Positions 26,930-37,897 of a stretch of DNA of 64,000 nt are shown piece after piece (the first letter of the stretch is position 1; every line of letters begins with the position of its first letter). The translations under genes were made by a program, and so were the position numbers. Source of the DNA: Pyrrhoderma lamaoense (taxonomy: Eukaryota; Basidiomycota; Agaricomycetes; Hymenochaetales; Hymenochaetaceae); the NCBI GenBank assembly GCA_002794735.1, contig NBAZ01000011.1:1-64000 (forward strand), written 5' to 3'. The notes under the pieces are model-generated. The model saw only the letters and a list, made by a program, of their open reading frames with translations, was not told where the DNA came from and searched no databases.

Positions 26930-28409
26930 TCACATATCGGAGTGTGATTCTGCAGCTACTGCAAAGTCAATACTGGAGGGACTACCGCCTTCGACTTGCT
27001 CATTGGATTCTTCATTCACCTTCACCTTCCCTGCCTCCTTCAAGTTGATGAGCATGCGGCTCCCGAGGAGACATAGGAGCACAGGATTTCCAAGGACATC
27101 AAGTACGAATACAGTAGTTACCAGTCCATCTACTCCTATGATCCAGTCAACAATATTTATTACGCTGCAAAACAGCGCCCTATATGCGGGTTATATAAAT
27201 AGTAATAGCCCTGAAAAGATGGGAACGAACACGAAAAAGTAAATGATCTGGTCCTTGATGATGATGTTCATGAGATCCGCTTTTTTCATTCCCACAGATT
27301 TCCAATGGTAGAATGCCTTGTATAAAGCTAGTACGAATAGAACAAATCCTGTGATTGATGTTACCGCCCTGAGGAGACGACTGAGCTCATTTGAATCCGT
27401 TCCTGGCGTGATCTTACCAGTCTGCCATGACGAGCTTAGTTATGGATGTTTGGTCATTTGGATTCGTAGCGCAATATGCCACGCTTTTCGCAAGAACGAA
27501 CGCATAACCTATGGTCAATTAGAAGCGTCCTGAGAAGATAGAAGATGACATACTGGTATCAGCTGTATCACTTTTTACAATTATTACTATCTTTGCAATC
27601 GTTTCGCAGGCTATAGTTGTCTTTAGAGTAATCGACAGCTTCAAGTCTTTAAATTTTCAGTAAAAATGTTTTCTTCAGTATAGGAATCATACCGTTTTCC
27701 CATAGTGCAAGGACACGAAGGACGAGAATGTCTATTTGGCCTTCAGAAGATTTATCAATGGAATCAGAGAAGTGCTCACAATCAAGTATAAGAATGATTA
27801 AAGTGGCTATCACGTTGTTAGCTCTGGAAGAAGTTGTGTGATAATAATCCCATACACCCGATATCTTTAGCCCAAAGACCAAATTGGCCTGGATAAAGTG
27901 GAGATAAATGACCTTCCCAGAGAAAGGAGCAGACTATCTTACACCTGGATATTTTATTTAGTGTCTAGTGCAATAAGTATAAGAAGTACAAGGAACACTC
28001 ACGAGCTAGAAGTTGCATCCATAGACGATACTTAAACTCATTTTTAGATATGTGTCAAGCATAAGATAGATAATATACTTACAGAATAACTCGGCTAACG
28101 CAGCCATGATACCGACGTAACGATTCTGAAGGAGTCAGATGTAAGAAGAGGGGATAGCATATGTCGTACTCACAATGAAGAATATAATATGAGTTAAGTG
28201 GTACCAGCTTCCTGTCTGATATATAGTGATATCAGAGTTCATGTGGGTGGGAACTGGCTGATTACGTACCCAGAAGTATTCTATCTGATGTGATACGTTA
28301 CACTGATGGACAATTTGTCCTTACTTGTTATTCGACTTACTTCTTTATCTACCGTGATCACTGTATACTGTAAGCTGTTGAACGTAGGTACGTTGGCGAT
28401 GTTTATGAC
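26930..28409 (-). CDS. DUF6533-like multi-pass membrane protein gene, 5' end unresolved, possibly decayed
   Basis: Pieced together from several short minus-strand exons. Recognisable parts in order: VINIANVPTF..YTVITVDKE (from 28409), a 15-bp microexon IEYFW (about 28297-28283), TGSWYHLTHIIFFI, NRYVGIMAALAELF, DILVLRVLALW, YAFVLAKSVAYCATNPN, FVLALYKAFYHWKSVGMKKA, KDQIIYFFVFVPIF and a C-terminal LLGSRMLINLKEAGKVKV ending at 26930. This order (Y.Y..T.DKE, then YFW, NRY, RV.ALW, RM.INLKEAG) is that of the seven-helix DUF6533 proteins expanded in Agaricomycetes; their function is unknown. Two problems: no convincing start exon was found, and an in-frame TAA follows GLLLFI near 27195 with no intron I can place over it. 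It may be a pseudogene or carry an intron I mis-set. Confidence 0.6.
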
Positions 28410-29640
28410 CTACATGTATCGAATACAAGAAGTGTGCAGATAGAAACCTCGATACACTGCTGTTTGAAGAGCCCCTGAACAACATTCCCCACTTCCAAAG
28501 GAGTATAGAGGGACATCCTGTAGGTTTGTACTTGATCGAGGATGAGCTCGAGGTAGTACCCTGTTGTTTTCACTAAGTTTAGCTTTTATACCAAGGAAAG
28601 ATTCTGTGACGGGCAGGGTACAGAGATTGATGAGACACAGAAGTGTGCGGATATGCACAAATTTGGATGAGGTTTGGTATAGATGACTCGACCGTTGCAT
28701 GTGTGCTCATATTATTGCGCCAGAATCAGAGTTCAGAAGCATGATAGATGAAGTGCACCATCAAAGTTTGATGTTAACCGGATAATATACAATAACGTCG
28801 CATTATTAGTGGATTTCAAGTATCGACTTATTAGAGAGTTCGATTATTGTTCGGATGTATATACATTCTACTGAGGTCAAAGTAAGTGCAAAGCATAGGA
28901 TAGAGTGAGTGTTGTAGTTCACAGCACTACTCGAGCACAGTAACGCATGATAAGGTTGGAACTCGAGAACCAAAGAATCGTGATTGGAGTCAAATATTCA
29001 ATGGCAGCAAATGATGAAACACATCAGGTGTACGCGTCTTCAACCCAAAATCACCCATTCTTAGACTTAAGACGTGATGGTCATCTCGATCGAGACTTAC
29101 AACCCACGCTCTTATGGAAGGAAGGGAGGCAAGAAAATGATTGCTTCAAAATGTCCGAAGAAGCAACTGGGCTTCAGCAGAGAGCCTTCAGTATCTTGTA
29201 TTGTGCTCACAATTAGCCCTTAATCGGGTAATTATCATTCTTAAAAAAAGCGAAATAACACACGCAACTTTCTTCCCTCGTACAGATCATCGAACAGATA
29301 TTTTCGATGCAATACAGCTTATTACACATTAGAGAATCTGTAGGCACATACTAGTATGAAGTGGTCGATTATAAAGCTGTGGGCAGCCTGTTAGACCGAA
29401 CTTATTGAGTAATTATCATAATAACATACTCAGAATAAATGATGCTACATTGGATGTCCCCTGAGCATCTACTCGCAACCTCGGTGTTGCTCAATAACAG
29501 GCTGTACTAGAATATCAATAATAACTTGAATCAACGTCATATCTTATCTACTGTATTTTCTAAGTCGCCAGTGATATAGCTCTGATGCATACTAATCTTT
29601 TCCCATGCTTTGCAGTCAACGGTAGTGATATGAAAGATAT
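28410..29640. other. Gene-free interval left of the array
   Basis: No gene supported. A minus-strand frame at 28410-28700 could hold a missing 5' exon of the DUF6533-like gene but lacks a hydrophobic segment. The plus frame 28947-29216 has no recognisable feature. Confidence 0.45.
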
Positions 29641-29900
29641 CCTCCTCTCATGAGCAAGATGAGCGTAACTGATAGTGAGTCGTTGAGGAGAATGAAGATT
29701 AAGTCGAGGAGTGGGAGGCTACTGCGTGACAACTATGATTTGACCTGCTTGGCAAGAATATCCAGGGTGTTTTTTGATGTCTTAGTTTATTAAGGTATAG
29801 GTATCTTTCGGAGGTTCATGGCTTTAACTCGATTAAGATCTTGTTCAGAGGATTCTATGTGTATGGATCGCCCTTAAAATATGATATTTGACTTTGATGG
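29641..29900 (-). pseudogene. Decayed 5' end and promoter of an array-family gene
   Basis: Read on minus, this matches the promoter and first codons of the family genes: the block around CTTGGCAAGAATATCCAGGG (29750-29769) corresponds to CTCGGCAAGAATGCCTAGG upstream of gene A, and 29810-29860 matches the conserved CGGAGG..TCATGGCTT..CTCGA stretch. The coding part (about 29640-29720) carries stops, and the rest of the gene is absent: what follows on the left is not homologous. It marks the left edge of the family array. Confidence 0.6.
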
Positions 29901-30036
29901 AGGGAATCGGGTTCGGACGATTCGTATGAACACCCCTAGATGTATTACATTTTCACTCTTTTTAGATGCTATACTGTATAACTAGTCTGTTACATACAAG
30001 TACAGTATGAAACTAAACAGTGGGAAACGATGTCCT

Positions 30037-31452
30037 CTACTTGCTAACTAGACTGGAAAGGGGATCGGGTACAAACTCGATACGTCGGTAAGTACCTGTC
30101 TGGATATTCGTGTTCCCAGATCCTGTCTTCTTCTTTTTCTTTCGTGACCTTTTTGCTTTCCGACCACCAGCACCTTTCACAATCACGCCTTTGACGGATA
30201 CAGGAGGGTCTACACACTCCTTCATTTGTCCAAGCTGAAAGTGATCCGTGATCCCAGAACTCATTGAAGAGACCAATGACATTTGTGCAGGGGTAGGTGT
30301 CAGTATCGGGGACACGAGATTATTGGATGATATATATGTATTTTTTCCAAGTATTTGGGGGAGGTTGGCTTGTGAGGAAGCGGGTGATGAATATGGTGGC
30401 GCGAGTAGCCCAAAATGACTGGTGTCGTTCACCCATGTTGGAGCTGAAGATTGGATACCAGTGGTATCGGTCCATGTAGAATTGGCGAGTGAGGTGAAAG
30501 GATTAATCTACATTTTCACTGTCAGCATCAACGTCTCGATATCTGTAGTAGCGTTACATACATCGTATGGTGCAAGTCCCTTTCCTTCAACATTTCCAAA
30601 GCTGCATCTTGGATTTGGATCTTTTCTGACTTTCCCGTTCCTTTTCGATATGGACAATCTACTGATTGGCTCCTCCACAGGCAATACATCATACAAACTG
30701 AGAGATTGATTCATGTACTGCATGAGTCCGGGAGTGAACTGCGTTGACATTGGTACGGAGCCGCTGCTGGGTGGGAGAGGTACATTTTTTTGATTCTGAA
30801 TAGTTTCACTCTGTTGGGAGTGTCCGTGTAATACTGAATCTGAGAACGGAAGGATTCAGTTAATGCGATGAACCATAGATGAGTTTGATATTATCAAATA
30901 TTGAAGAACTTACCTGGTCCCGTGACCGTGTGTGCAAATTTATCTTGGTATCGATTAAACAGGCTGGCCCAGCTGTCGCCCTGCATCCAGGACGATATGA
31001 CAGATTCCTGACCAACGCCCACAGGAGACAGATCTTGCAGGCCATTCTCAGCGATGACCCCTTGATCTAACTCCTGTCCAAGGAGGAGATCTGGAACATC
31101 AGCGTGATGTCCTCTCAGACTGAGGTCGACATCGTGATCTCCATGGGTCAGATCGAAGAAGCAGTTCGAGCTTGATGGAGCAGGTGGGGCAGGGTTGGTA
31201 CCAAGAGTCGATACTGGGACGATGCCCAATGGAAGTGTATAATATTCATTATGTTTGCAGTTGTCTGCAGAATACAGGATACTACATTTCTTTTTGGGTG
31301 CGTCAAGGGGCACCTCTGGCTTTGTCCTCTTCCGCTTCTTGGGGAGTAACACCCCCTTCTTGTAGCCCGGGAGCGCCACCATGAATCTGGAAGGTACTGT
31401 TGAGCTGGCTTTCTTGTCCGAGCATGAATGGGTGAGGAAAGGAGAAGGACAT
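30037..31452 (-). CDS. Array-family gene A, unit 1 copy (one frameshift)
   Basis: Unknown nuclear-looking protein. The ATG at 31452 (MSFSFPHPFMLGQE) is preceded by 75 in-frame codable bases without ATG, so it is the likely start. Exons: 31452-30914, 30839-30562, 30507-30037; the second intron is a 54-bp GTATGT..GTAG. Motifs: a basic KKRKRTKPEVPLDAPKKKC cluster, TLPLGIVPVSTLG, SWASLFNRYQDKFAHTVTGPG's core before intron 1, TQFTPGLMQY, EEPISRL.ISKRNGKVRKD, and a C-terminus with SRKKKKKTG then GTYRRIEFVP. Exon 1 carries five G where four keep the frame (near 31350, the CCCCC in plus orientation); removing one gives 428 residues. Unit 3 shows the same extra G, so it may be real. No signal peptide or membrane helix. 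Its C-terminal tail differs from the A copies of units 2 and 3. Confidence 0.7.
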
Positions 31453-32720
31453 TGTAGAGAATGAGGATGTAGTCGAGGACTGAGGGATCTGCTCTGAGAC
31501 AACTGTCCTATTTATCCTACTCGGCAAGAATGCCTAGGTGCAGGGTATTTTTTACTGATGAGATATTATGTCAGGTACAAATATCCTCCGGACGCTCATG
31601 GCTTATACTCGACCAAGATCTCGTTCCGAGAATTCTATGTTGGCGGGGATCACTCATTAGCTTTTATGAAATATGGAATAGGGGTTTTGATATAATATAC
31701 CGAGATCTCTGGAGCTTAGGCTACTTAGCCGCTATTGTGATGTTCTTCTGATGGATCAATAGAGTGGCTAGGCCATCTTCTATTGTATATTTTGTTTGAT
31801 ATCGAATACAGACCAAGAGCATGTGAATAAGAATGCGGTTTTTACAAGGATAGCTACGTCTGTCTACTATTCTGTCATCCAGTTAATTTTATTCTAAATA
31901 TTCATAAATATCCATCAAGTAATAGGTCCAGGGTTCTTCACAAACCGTCACGTCATCGACATATACTATAGTTTTGATGATTTGTATACGATAGGAGGAC
32001 GAGTACAAAAGGTGATTGGACATAGGTCGGCTACGGCATGCCGTGTCCAGAGTTAAGTGGCCAATATTACTAGGATATGCGATTTAATTTTTTTGTGATC
32101 CTATTCTCGCCGTGAGTGGGATCGGGATGTAAGGAAGATTGAAGTTGAGAGGGACGAAGCTATTGCGGGGGTGTAAGTGGAATGGAAAGATACTAGACTG
32201 TACTTCGATAGGGATCTTGATGGGACACAAACCCTATTATTCTGTGGTGTTAAGCAGTAAGCGAGGACATGTTATCCATAACCATGCTTCTTTTCTATTG
32301 TCTAGGTTTACCAGCTTGCACCCCATACACAATATTCACTCGGAGTCCTTCCTTCGGATAAACAATTCGCGATAAAATGACCCTGTGACTTATTCCATGA
32401 TTCTTTTTACGTGCTACCCGTCATACATATTCTAGACTCCATGATAAATCCCCTGTATTGAAATAATACACGGATTGGCCATACCGCGAGAACCTAGTCA
32501 CAAGTCTTTATCTAAGAAGAAGCAAGGCTATGCCAGGAAGAACAAGGGACATCAGGCAATGTGGTGACGCAAGGGCCACGCTTAAGCAATGTCGAGTGAA
32601 ATCTCTAGGCTTCGAATTACAGTATGTGCATACTAAGAACCTCTTCAGCGAACACTAATAAGCCATCACCATTCAATCCGATCAATCTTAGTGTTACAAC
32701 GGCTTTAACGATATATTAGT
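31453..32720 (-). repeat. Conserved upstream module of gene A, unit 1
   Basis: About 1.2 kb of non-coding DNA before A that recurs, in the right orientation, before C (36600-37822), before D (41267-42400) and in part before B (about 34310-34726). Shared strings include GCTCATGGCTTATACTCGAC and GGGACACAAACCCTATTATT. A TATA-like ATAAATA lies near 31510-31518 on the minus strand, about 60 nt from the ATG. Short frames in it are not conserved between copies, so it reads as promoter or repeat, not gene. Confidence 0.75.
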
Positions 32721-34310
32721 TTGCGTATCTCCACTGGTATGGCACGACAATATGAAATTGTAGTACTGTCCTTGGAATAATATAGACTAGAATGATGGTT
32801 GATGTAGTGCGGAGTACGTGTGGTACCACTCAAGTCGTAGCACCTCTCAGGCATACTATGCTTCAAGTCGTTTACAATGTACTATAAGTATTCATACTAG
32901 GAGACATGCACGTAAGAAACACATAATAAATGGACCTACTTTCTTTCATGGGACTCATCGGGTGTTACTGTAAACGGCTTTTCTTTTCGTGATCAGTAGC
33001 TTTCAACCCACCAGTGAGAACAATAGAGCGAAATAGCGTGTGAATTGTCATATCATGCATTAAATCAACAGTGACCACTCTACCTTGCGTAATCTCCGTT
33101 CTCTTACCTGCTTAACTCGATACACAAATCAACTTCGTCAGTTATATTATTCAATAATCTGCGAGATACATTCACTAATCCATCCTGCATTTTTCTACAC
33201 TGAAACCTTGTAAAGACACTCCGTAACAGTAATTACAGATGCAGGGAACATAGTGAATGCAAAAACGAAACATCAGGCCAATACTGGAAAGTGTGAGTAT
33301 GCACAACAATTCTACTCTCAACGGTGATACTATTAATAAAAATAGTTACTTATCATGAAGACAATTAGTTAGTTCAAAACTAAGAACGGTTGAACTCCGG
33401 AAGAAAGTAGAGCTCTGGCCTAGTTTCGAATCTACCGGAAATCAGCAATAACAGCATTTTTGTATATCAACGTCAGGACATCAAGATTATTGGGACGCTG
33501 AAGCTAAGAGATACGAACTTCAGCGGGAGTTACAGTTACTTCACAATAGTGAGTAGTTGGAGAAGTCATCAATTATAGAAGAAAGTTTTTTTTTTCTTAG
33601 AATAAGTAGACAATTCAATCTAAGGGGGTTCGATACACGATTCCAAGGTCAGATTCTATAGCTATAGCAAAAGATATCGGATATTGGTAGTAGACACAAG
33701 CTGTAATTGATGGCAACGCAGATAGTACCATCACATCTTGCGTTACTTGAAGCCTAGACATGTTTACACCTAATCTCGAGACACCCTTTCTGAGTTTCTC
33801 CTAATTAAGCTACTGTATGGGCAGTGATGTAGATATGCGAATGTACGTTCGGGATTTAGTATCGGTTTGTAGATGACGAGCTTACATAGATTCTTGTTGT
33901 CTCTATAACCGTAGTTGATATACATATCGAGCTTGATCCAGATAAAGCACCCAAGAAGTCAGTATTCTACAGTGAGGCATACCTAGAAATGCCAGGCTCT
34001 AGTAAGTATACATAAGTGGATTCTTCCACAGATTACTCCTAGCGTTCCTTCGCATACCTGAGTCAATAACCGAAAAAACATGAATGACGATCATGAAAAC
34101 AGTTGATGCCTTGTAATTATTTTCCATACGATCATTAACTCGAAATTTGCTCGGTAATGCTATATAAATGGAATGATTAAGCTAGTTCCAGATACGTATG
34201 CATAGGAGGTGGCCATTGTAGGACCAACTAAGTAGATGGCTGGTTGTAGTGCATAACTGACACCTGGAGAGTAGTCAAGGAAAATATAGAGTAAAGAGAG
34301 CGATAAAAGA
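32721..34310. other. Unit spacer between A and B upstream regions
   Basis: About 1.6 kb, identical in unit 2 (about 48440-50030) apart from rare indels. No coding sequence. Holds a T-run of about nine near 33587. A piece near 34210-34270 (CATTGTAGGACCAACTAAGT) resembles 44470-44530, a small dispersed repeat within the unit. Confidence 0.55.
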
Positions 34311-34726
34311 GTAGGAGACAGACGTAGCTATCCTTACAACTATCACGTTCACGTCCACATGGTCTTGTTCTATCTTCGATATCGAAAAAAATATACAATA
34401 GAAGATGGCCTAGCCACTCTACTAGTCCATCAGAAGAACACCACAGTGGCGGTTAAGTAGCCTAAACTCCAGGGATCTCGGTATATTACAACAAGACCCT
34501 TATTCCATATTTCATAAAAGCTAATGAGTGATCCCCGCCAACATAGAATTCTCGGAACGAGATCTTGGTCGAGTATAAGCCATGAGCTTCCGGAGGATAT
34601 TTGTACCTGACATAATATTCCATCAAAAAGGTACTCTGCATCTAGGCATTCTTTCCGAGTAGGATAAATAGGACAATTGTCTCAGAGCAGGTCCCTCAGT
34701 CCTCGACTACATCCTCATTCTCCCCA
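34311..34726 (+). promoter_or_regulatory. Promoter region of gene B, unit 1
   Basis: Matches the A, C and D upstream modules. The most conserved part is the block CATGAGCTTCCGGAGGATAT (34581-34600) followed by TTTGTACCTGA, roughly 120 nt before the ATG, and a TATA-like ATAAATA at 34664-34670, about 57 nt before the ATG at 34727. All main paralogues keep both. Function as core promoter is inferred from position and conservation. Confidence 0.6.
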
Positions 34727-35884
34727 ATGTCCTTCTCCTTTCCTCCCCCATTCATACTTGGTCAAGAGAACCAGCTCAACCACACCCTCACTGATCATGA
34801 TGGTCCTCCTGGGCTACATGAAGGGGAGTTATACTTCAGAAAGCGGAAGAGGACGCAGCCAGACGCGCCCCTTGACGCACAAGCGAAGAAATGTAAAATC
34901 CAAGATTCTGCAAGCAACTGCACAATCAATGAATACTGTACACTTCCGCTGGGCATCGTCCCAGTTTCGGATCTGAGTCCCCACTCTGCCCCACCTGCTC
35001 CAGCTACGTCAAGCCCGACTTGCTTCAATCTGCCCTATGGAGATTATCTACAATACCCTGACCTCATACTCGGAGGACATCACATGTGTGATCCTGATTT
35101 TCTCAGACAAGGGTCAGACCAAGGAGCCATCGGTCAGAGTAGTCTACAACGTCTACCTTCTCTGGACGTTGGCCAGACGCTTGACTTTCCACCCTGGGTG
35201 CAGGGCACAGACCAGGCAGAGGTAGCCTCTTGGTCTGATCGATATGAAGATAAACACACGGTCACGGGACCAAGTAAGTCCTTCTATCTAACTTTGTATC
35301 TATTTGTGATGCTTATCTATGGATCATCGCACTATTAAGACCTTCCATTCTCAGATTCAATTTTATTCAGACCCTCCCAACAGGGGAATCCTACTCAGAA
35401 TCATAACGATGTACCTTCCCAACTCAGCAACAGCTCCTCCTTACCACTGCCAACACAGTTCACTCCTGGACTCGGGCATCACATGTACGGTATATTGCCA
35501 TTGGAGCAGCCAGTGAGTAAATTGGCTATCTCGAAGAGACATGGGACAACAAGGGACGACTCGCGTGCGAAACGTAGGATTGGAGATATTGAAAAGAACG
35601 GACTAACACTACATGACTATCCGGCTGGTGGGGTTGCGTCGATGATGGCATCTACTGGTTCTCGATTCCAGTCAACCAAGGCACCGATACAAGTAATGAG
35701 CTCACAGACGGATCCTTCCACTCCGCCGGTCGACTCCACATGGACAAACCCTACCGGCGTCCAGCCTTTCTCATCATATGAGCCCACATTGCCTAAGAAG
35801 AAATCAAGAACCGGAAAGAAGGGAAAGCGGACAAGTACTTACAAACGTATCAAATTCATACCATTTGAACCACTATCCAAATAA
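34727..35884 (+). CDS. Array-family gene B, unit 1 copy (intact)
   Basis: Intact two-exon member: 34727-35273 and 35355-35884, 358 residues. It begins MSFSFPPPFILGQENQLN, then the basic FRKRKRTQPDAPLDAQAKKC (about residues 36-55), TLPLGIVPVSDLSPH, FPPWVQGTDQAE and DKHTVTGPS at the intron. Exon 2 has QFTPGLGHHMYGILPLEQPV, SKLAISKRHGTTRDDS and a strongly basic end KKKSRTGKKGKRTSTYKRIK followed by FIPFEPLSK. It lacks the second intron seen in A and D. Predicted nuclear by the basic clusters; no known domain. The unit 2 copy encodes the same protein. It is the only member intact in both full units. Confidence 0.8.
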
Positions 35885-36599
35885 AAGCTAGAGGACATCG
35901 TTCTTCTACTGTATAGGCTCTTACTGTACTAAAGAGAGGAGCTGGTCAAGGGAGACGAAGAAGATACAAGCATTAAACGGCAATGAAAATACTCCAAGTA
36001 AACACAAATCTCTCAAGTTTATACATTCTGATATTAACAGTATAAAATATTGTAGTCGTTTGTAGATAACGCAGTGTAGTTTCAGGTTGTATATTCTTGT
36101 AATGCGGAATGATCTGGTCGCTCTGTAAATTGAATAAGCTAATATTTGTAGGAGTGTTCTTAAGTACAATATATACGTGTATATACCCTTCTCAAAATAC
36201 TCGGAGTAAACATACTTGAACTAACCGCTGGCGGTACTCACTCGAAGTGGAGATATCATATATGGACAGAGGTTTCGAATGTGTAGGCTCCAGTGCATCT
36301 GCCAATCAATGTCAGTATAGAAAGATACAGAATATATTGATGTATATAACTCTCGCAAATTATTGAATAATAATACTATCGACAATGTTACTTCCTGTAT
36401 GAGGATAGATAGACGAAAAGCCGGGCATGGCGTAGGAGGTCACTATTGATAGAGGCATTTTCAATGATATCAAGTCGAGTAACATATCACTATAAACTAT
36501 TGTTCTTACTGAGGGGTGACGGTTACTAATCACTCGTGTGCTTAGTACCACATCAATTGTCAAATTAGTCTGGGCTATAACAAGGACAATATCACAATT
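35885..36599. other. B 3' flank and spacer
   Basis: The B 3' flank (35887-35935) shares GAGGACATCGTT and the ACTGT.TAGGCTC.TACTGTACT stretch with the flanks of A and C, a candidate 3'UTR or end of the repeat module. The remainder is non-coding. Confidence 0.55.
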
Positions 36600-37822
36600 T
36601 CATATTGTTCCACCACACCAGTGGATTAACACAGACTACTATATCGTTATTAGCCCATATAACACTTGAGATGATCGGATTAAATGGTGACGGCTATCTA
36701 GCGAGGTTCTTAGTATACATATACGACAGTTCGAAGCCTGGACATCACACTCGGCATTGCTTAAGCGTGGCCTCTGCGTCATTATATTGCCTGAGCCCTT
36801 GTTCTTCCTAGCATAGCCTTGCTTCTTAGATAAAGACTTATGACTAGGTCCCCACGACATGGCCAATCCGTGTATTATTTCAACACGGATAATCTATCAT
36901 GGATCATAAAATATGTATGATGGGTAGAACGTAAAAAGAATCACAAAATAAATCACAGGGTCATTTTATCGCGAATTGTTTATTCGAAGGACGGGCTCCG
37001 AGTGGTTATCGTGTATGGGGTGCAAGCTGGTAAATCTAGACGATAGAAAAGAAGCATGGTTATGGATAACACGTTCTCGCTTACTGCTTAACACCACAGA
37101 GTAATAGGGTTTGTGTCCCATGAAGATCCCTCCGAAGTACAGTCTAGCTTCCTTCCATTCCACATACACCCCTGCAATAGCTTCGTCCCTCTCAGCTTCA
37201 ATCTTCCTTACATCTCGATCCTCTCACGGCGTGAATGAGATCACAAAAAGTTTAGGTCGCATATCCTAGTAATATTGGCCACTTAACTCTGGACCCGGCA
37301 TGCCGTAGCCGACCTATATCCAATCACTTTTTGTAATCGTCCCCCTATCGTATACAATTCATCAAAACTATAGTATATGTCGATGCCATGACGGTTTATG
37401 AACAATCCTGGCCCTATTACTCGATGAGTATTTGTGAGTTTTTAGGATAGAATCAACTGGATTGTAGAGAGCAATGACAGTACAGTAGACAAACGTAGCT
37501 ATCCTTACAACTACCGTATTCACATTCACATGATCTTGTTCTGTATGCGTTATCGAACAAAAAGTACAATAGGGAAGGGCCTAGCCACTCTACAAGTCCA
37601 TCAGAAGAACACCACAGTAGCGGCTAAGTAGCCTAAGCTCCAGAGACCTCGGTATATTATATCAAGACCCTATTCTATATTTCATAAAAGCTAATGAGTG
37701 ATCCCCGCCAACATAGAATTCTCGGAACGAGATCTTGGTCGAGTATAAGCCATGAGCATCCGGAGGATATTTGTACCTGACATAATATTCCATCAAAAAA
37801 AACACCCTAAACCTAGGCATTC
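36600..37822 (+). repeat. Conserved upstream module of gene C, unit 1
   Basis: Reverse-complement counterpart of the A upstream module at 31453-32720. Shared pieces include the GTGTATTATTTCAACACGGA region (36870) and GCTTACTGCTTAACACCACA (37078). It forms one arm of a large inverted repeat. It ends in the TATA-like ATAAATA at 37835-37841. Confidence 0.75.
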
Positions 37823-37897
37823 TTGCCGAGCAGGATAAATAGGACAACTGTCTCAGAGCAGATTCCTCAGTCCTCGACTACATCCTCATTCTCTACG

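Noticed and set aside
37823..37897. N-terminal extension LPSRINRT... upstream of the family start codon
   Set aside because: It would need a TTG start, unusual in fungi. The open frame is better read as a 5' leader downstream of the TATA-like box.
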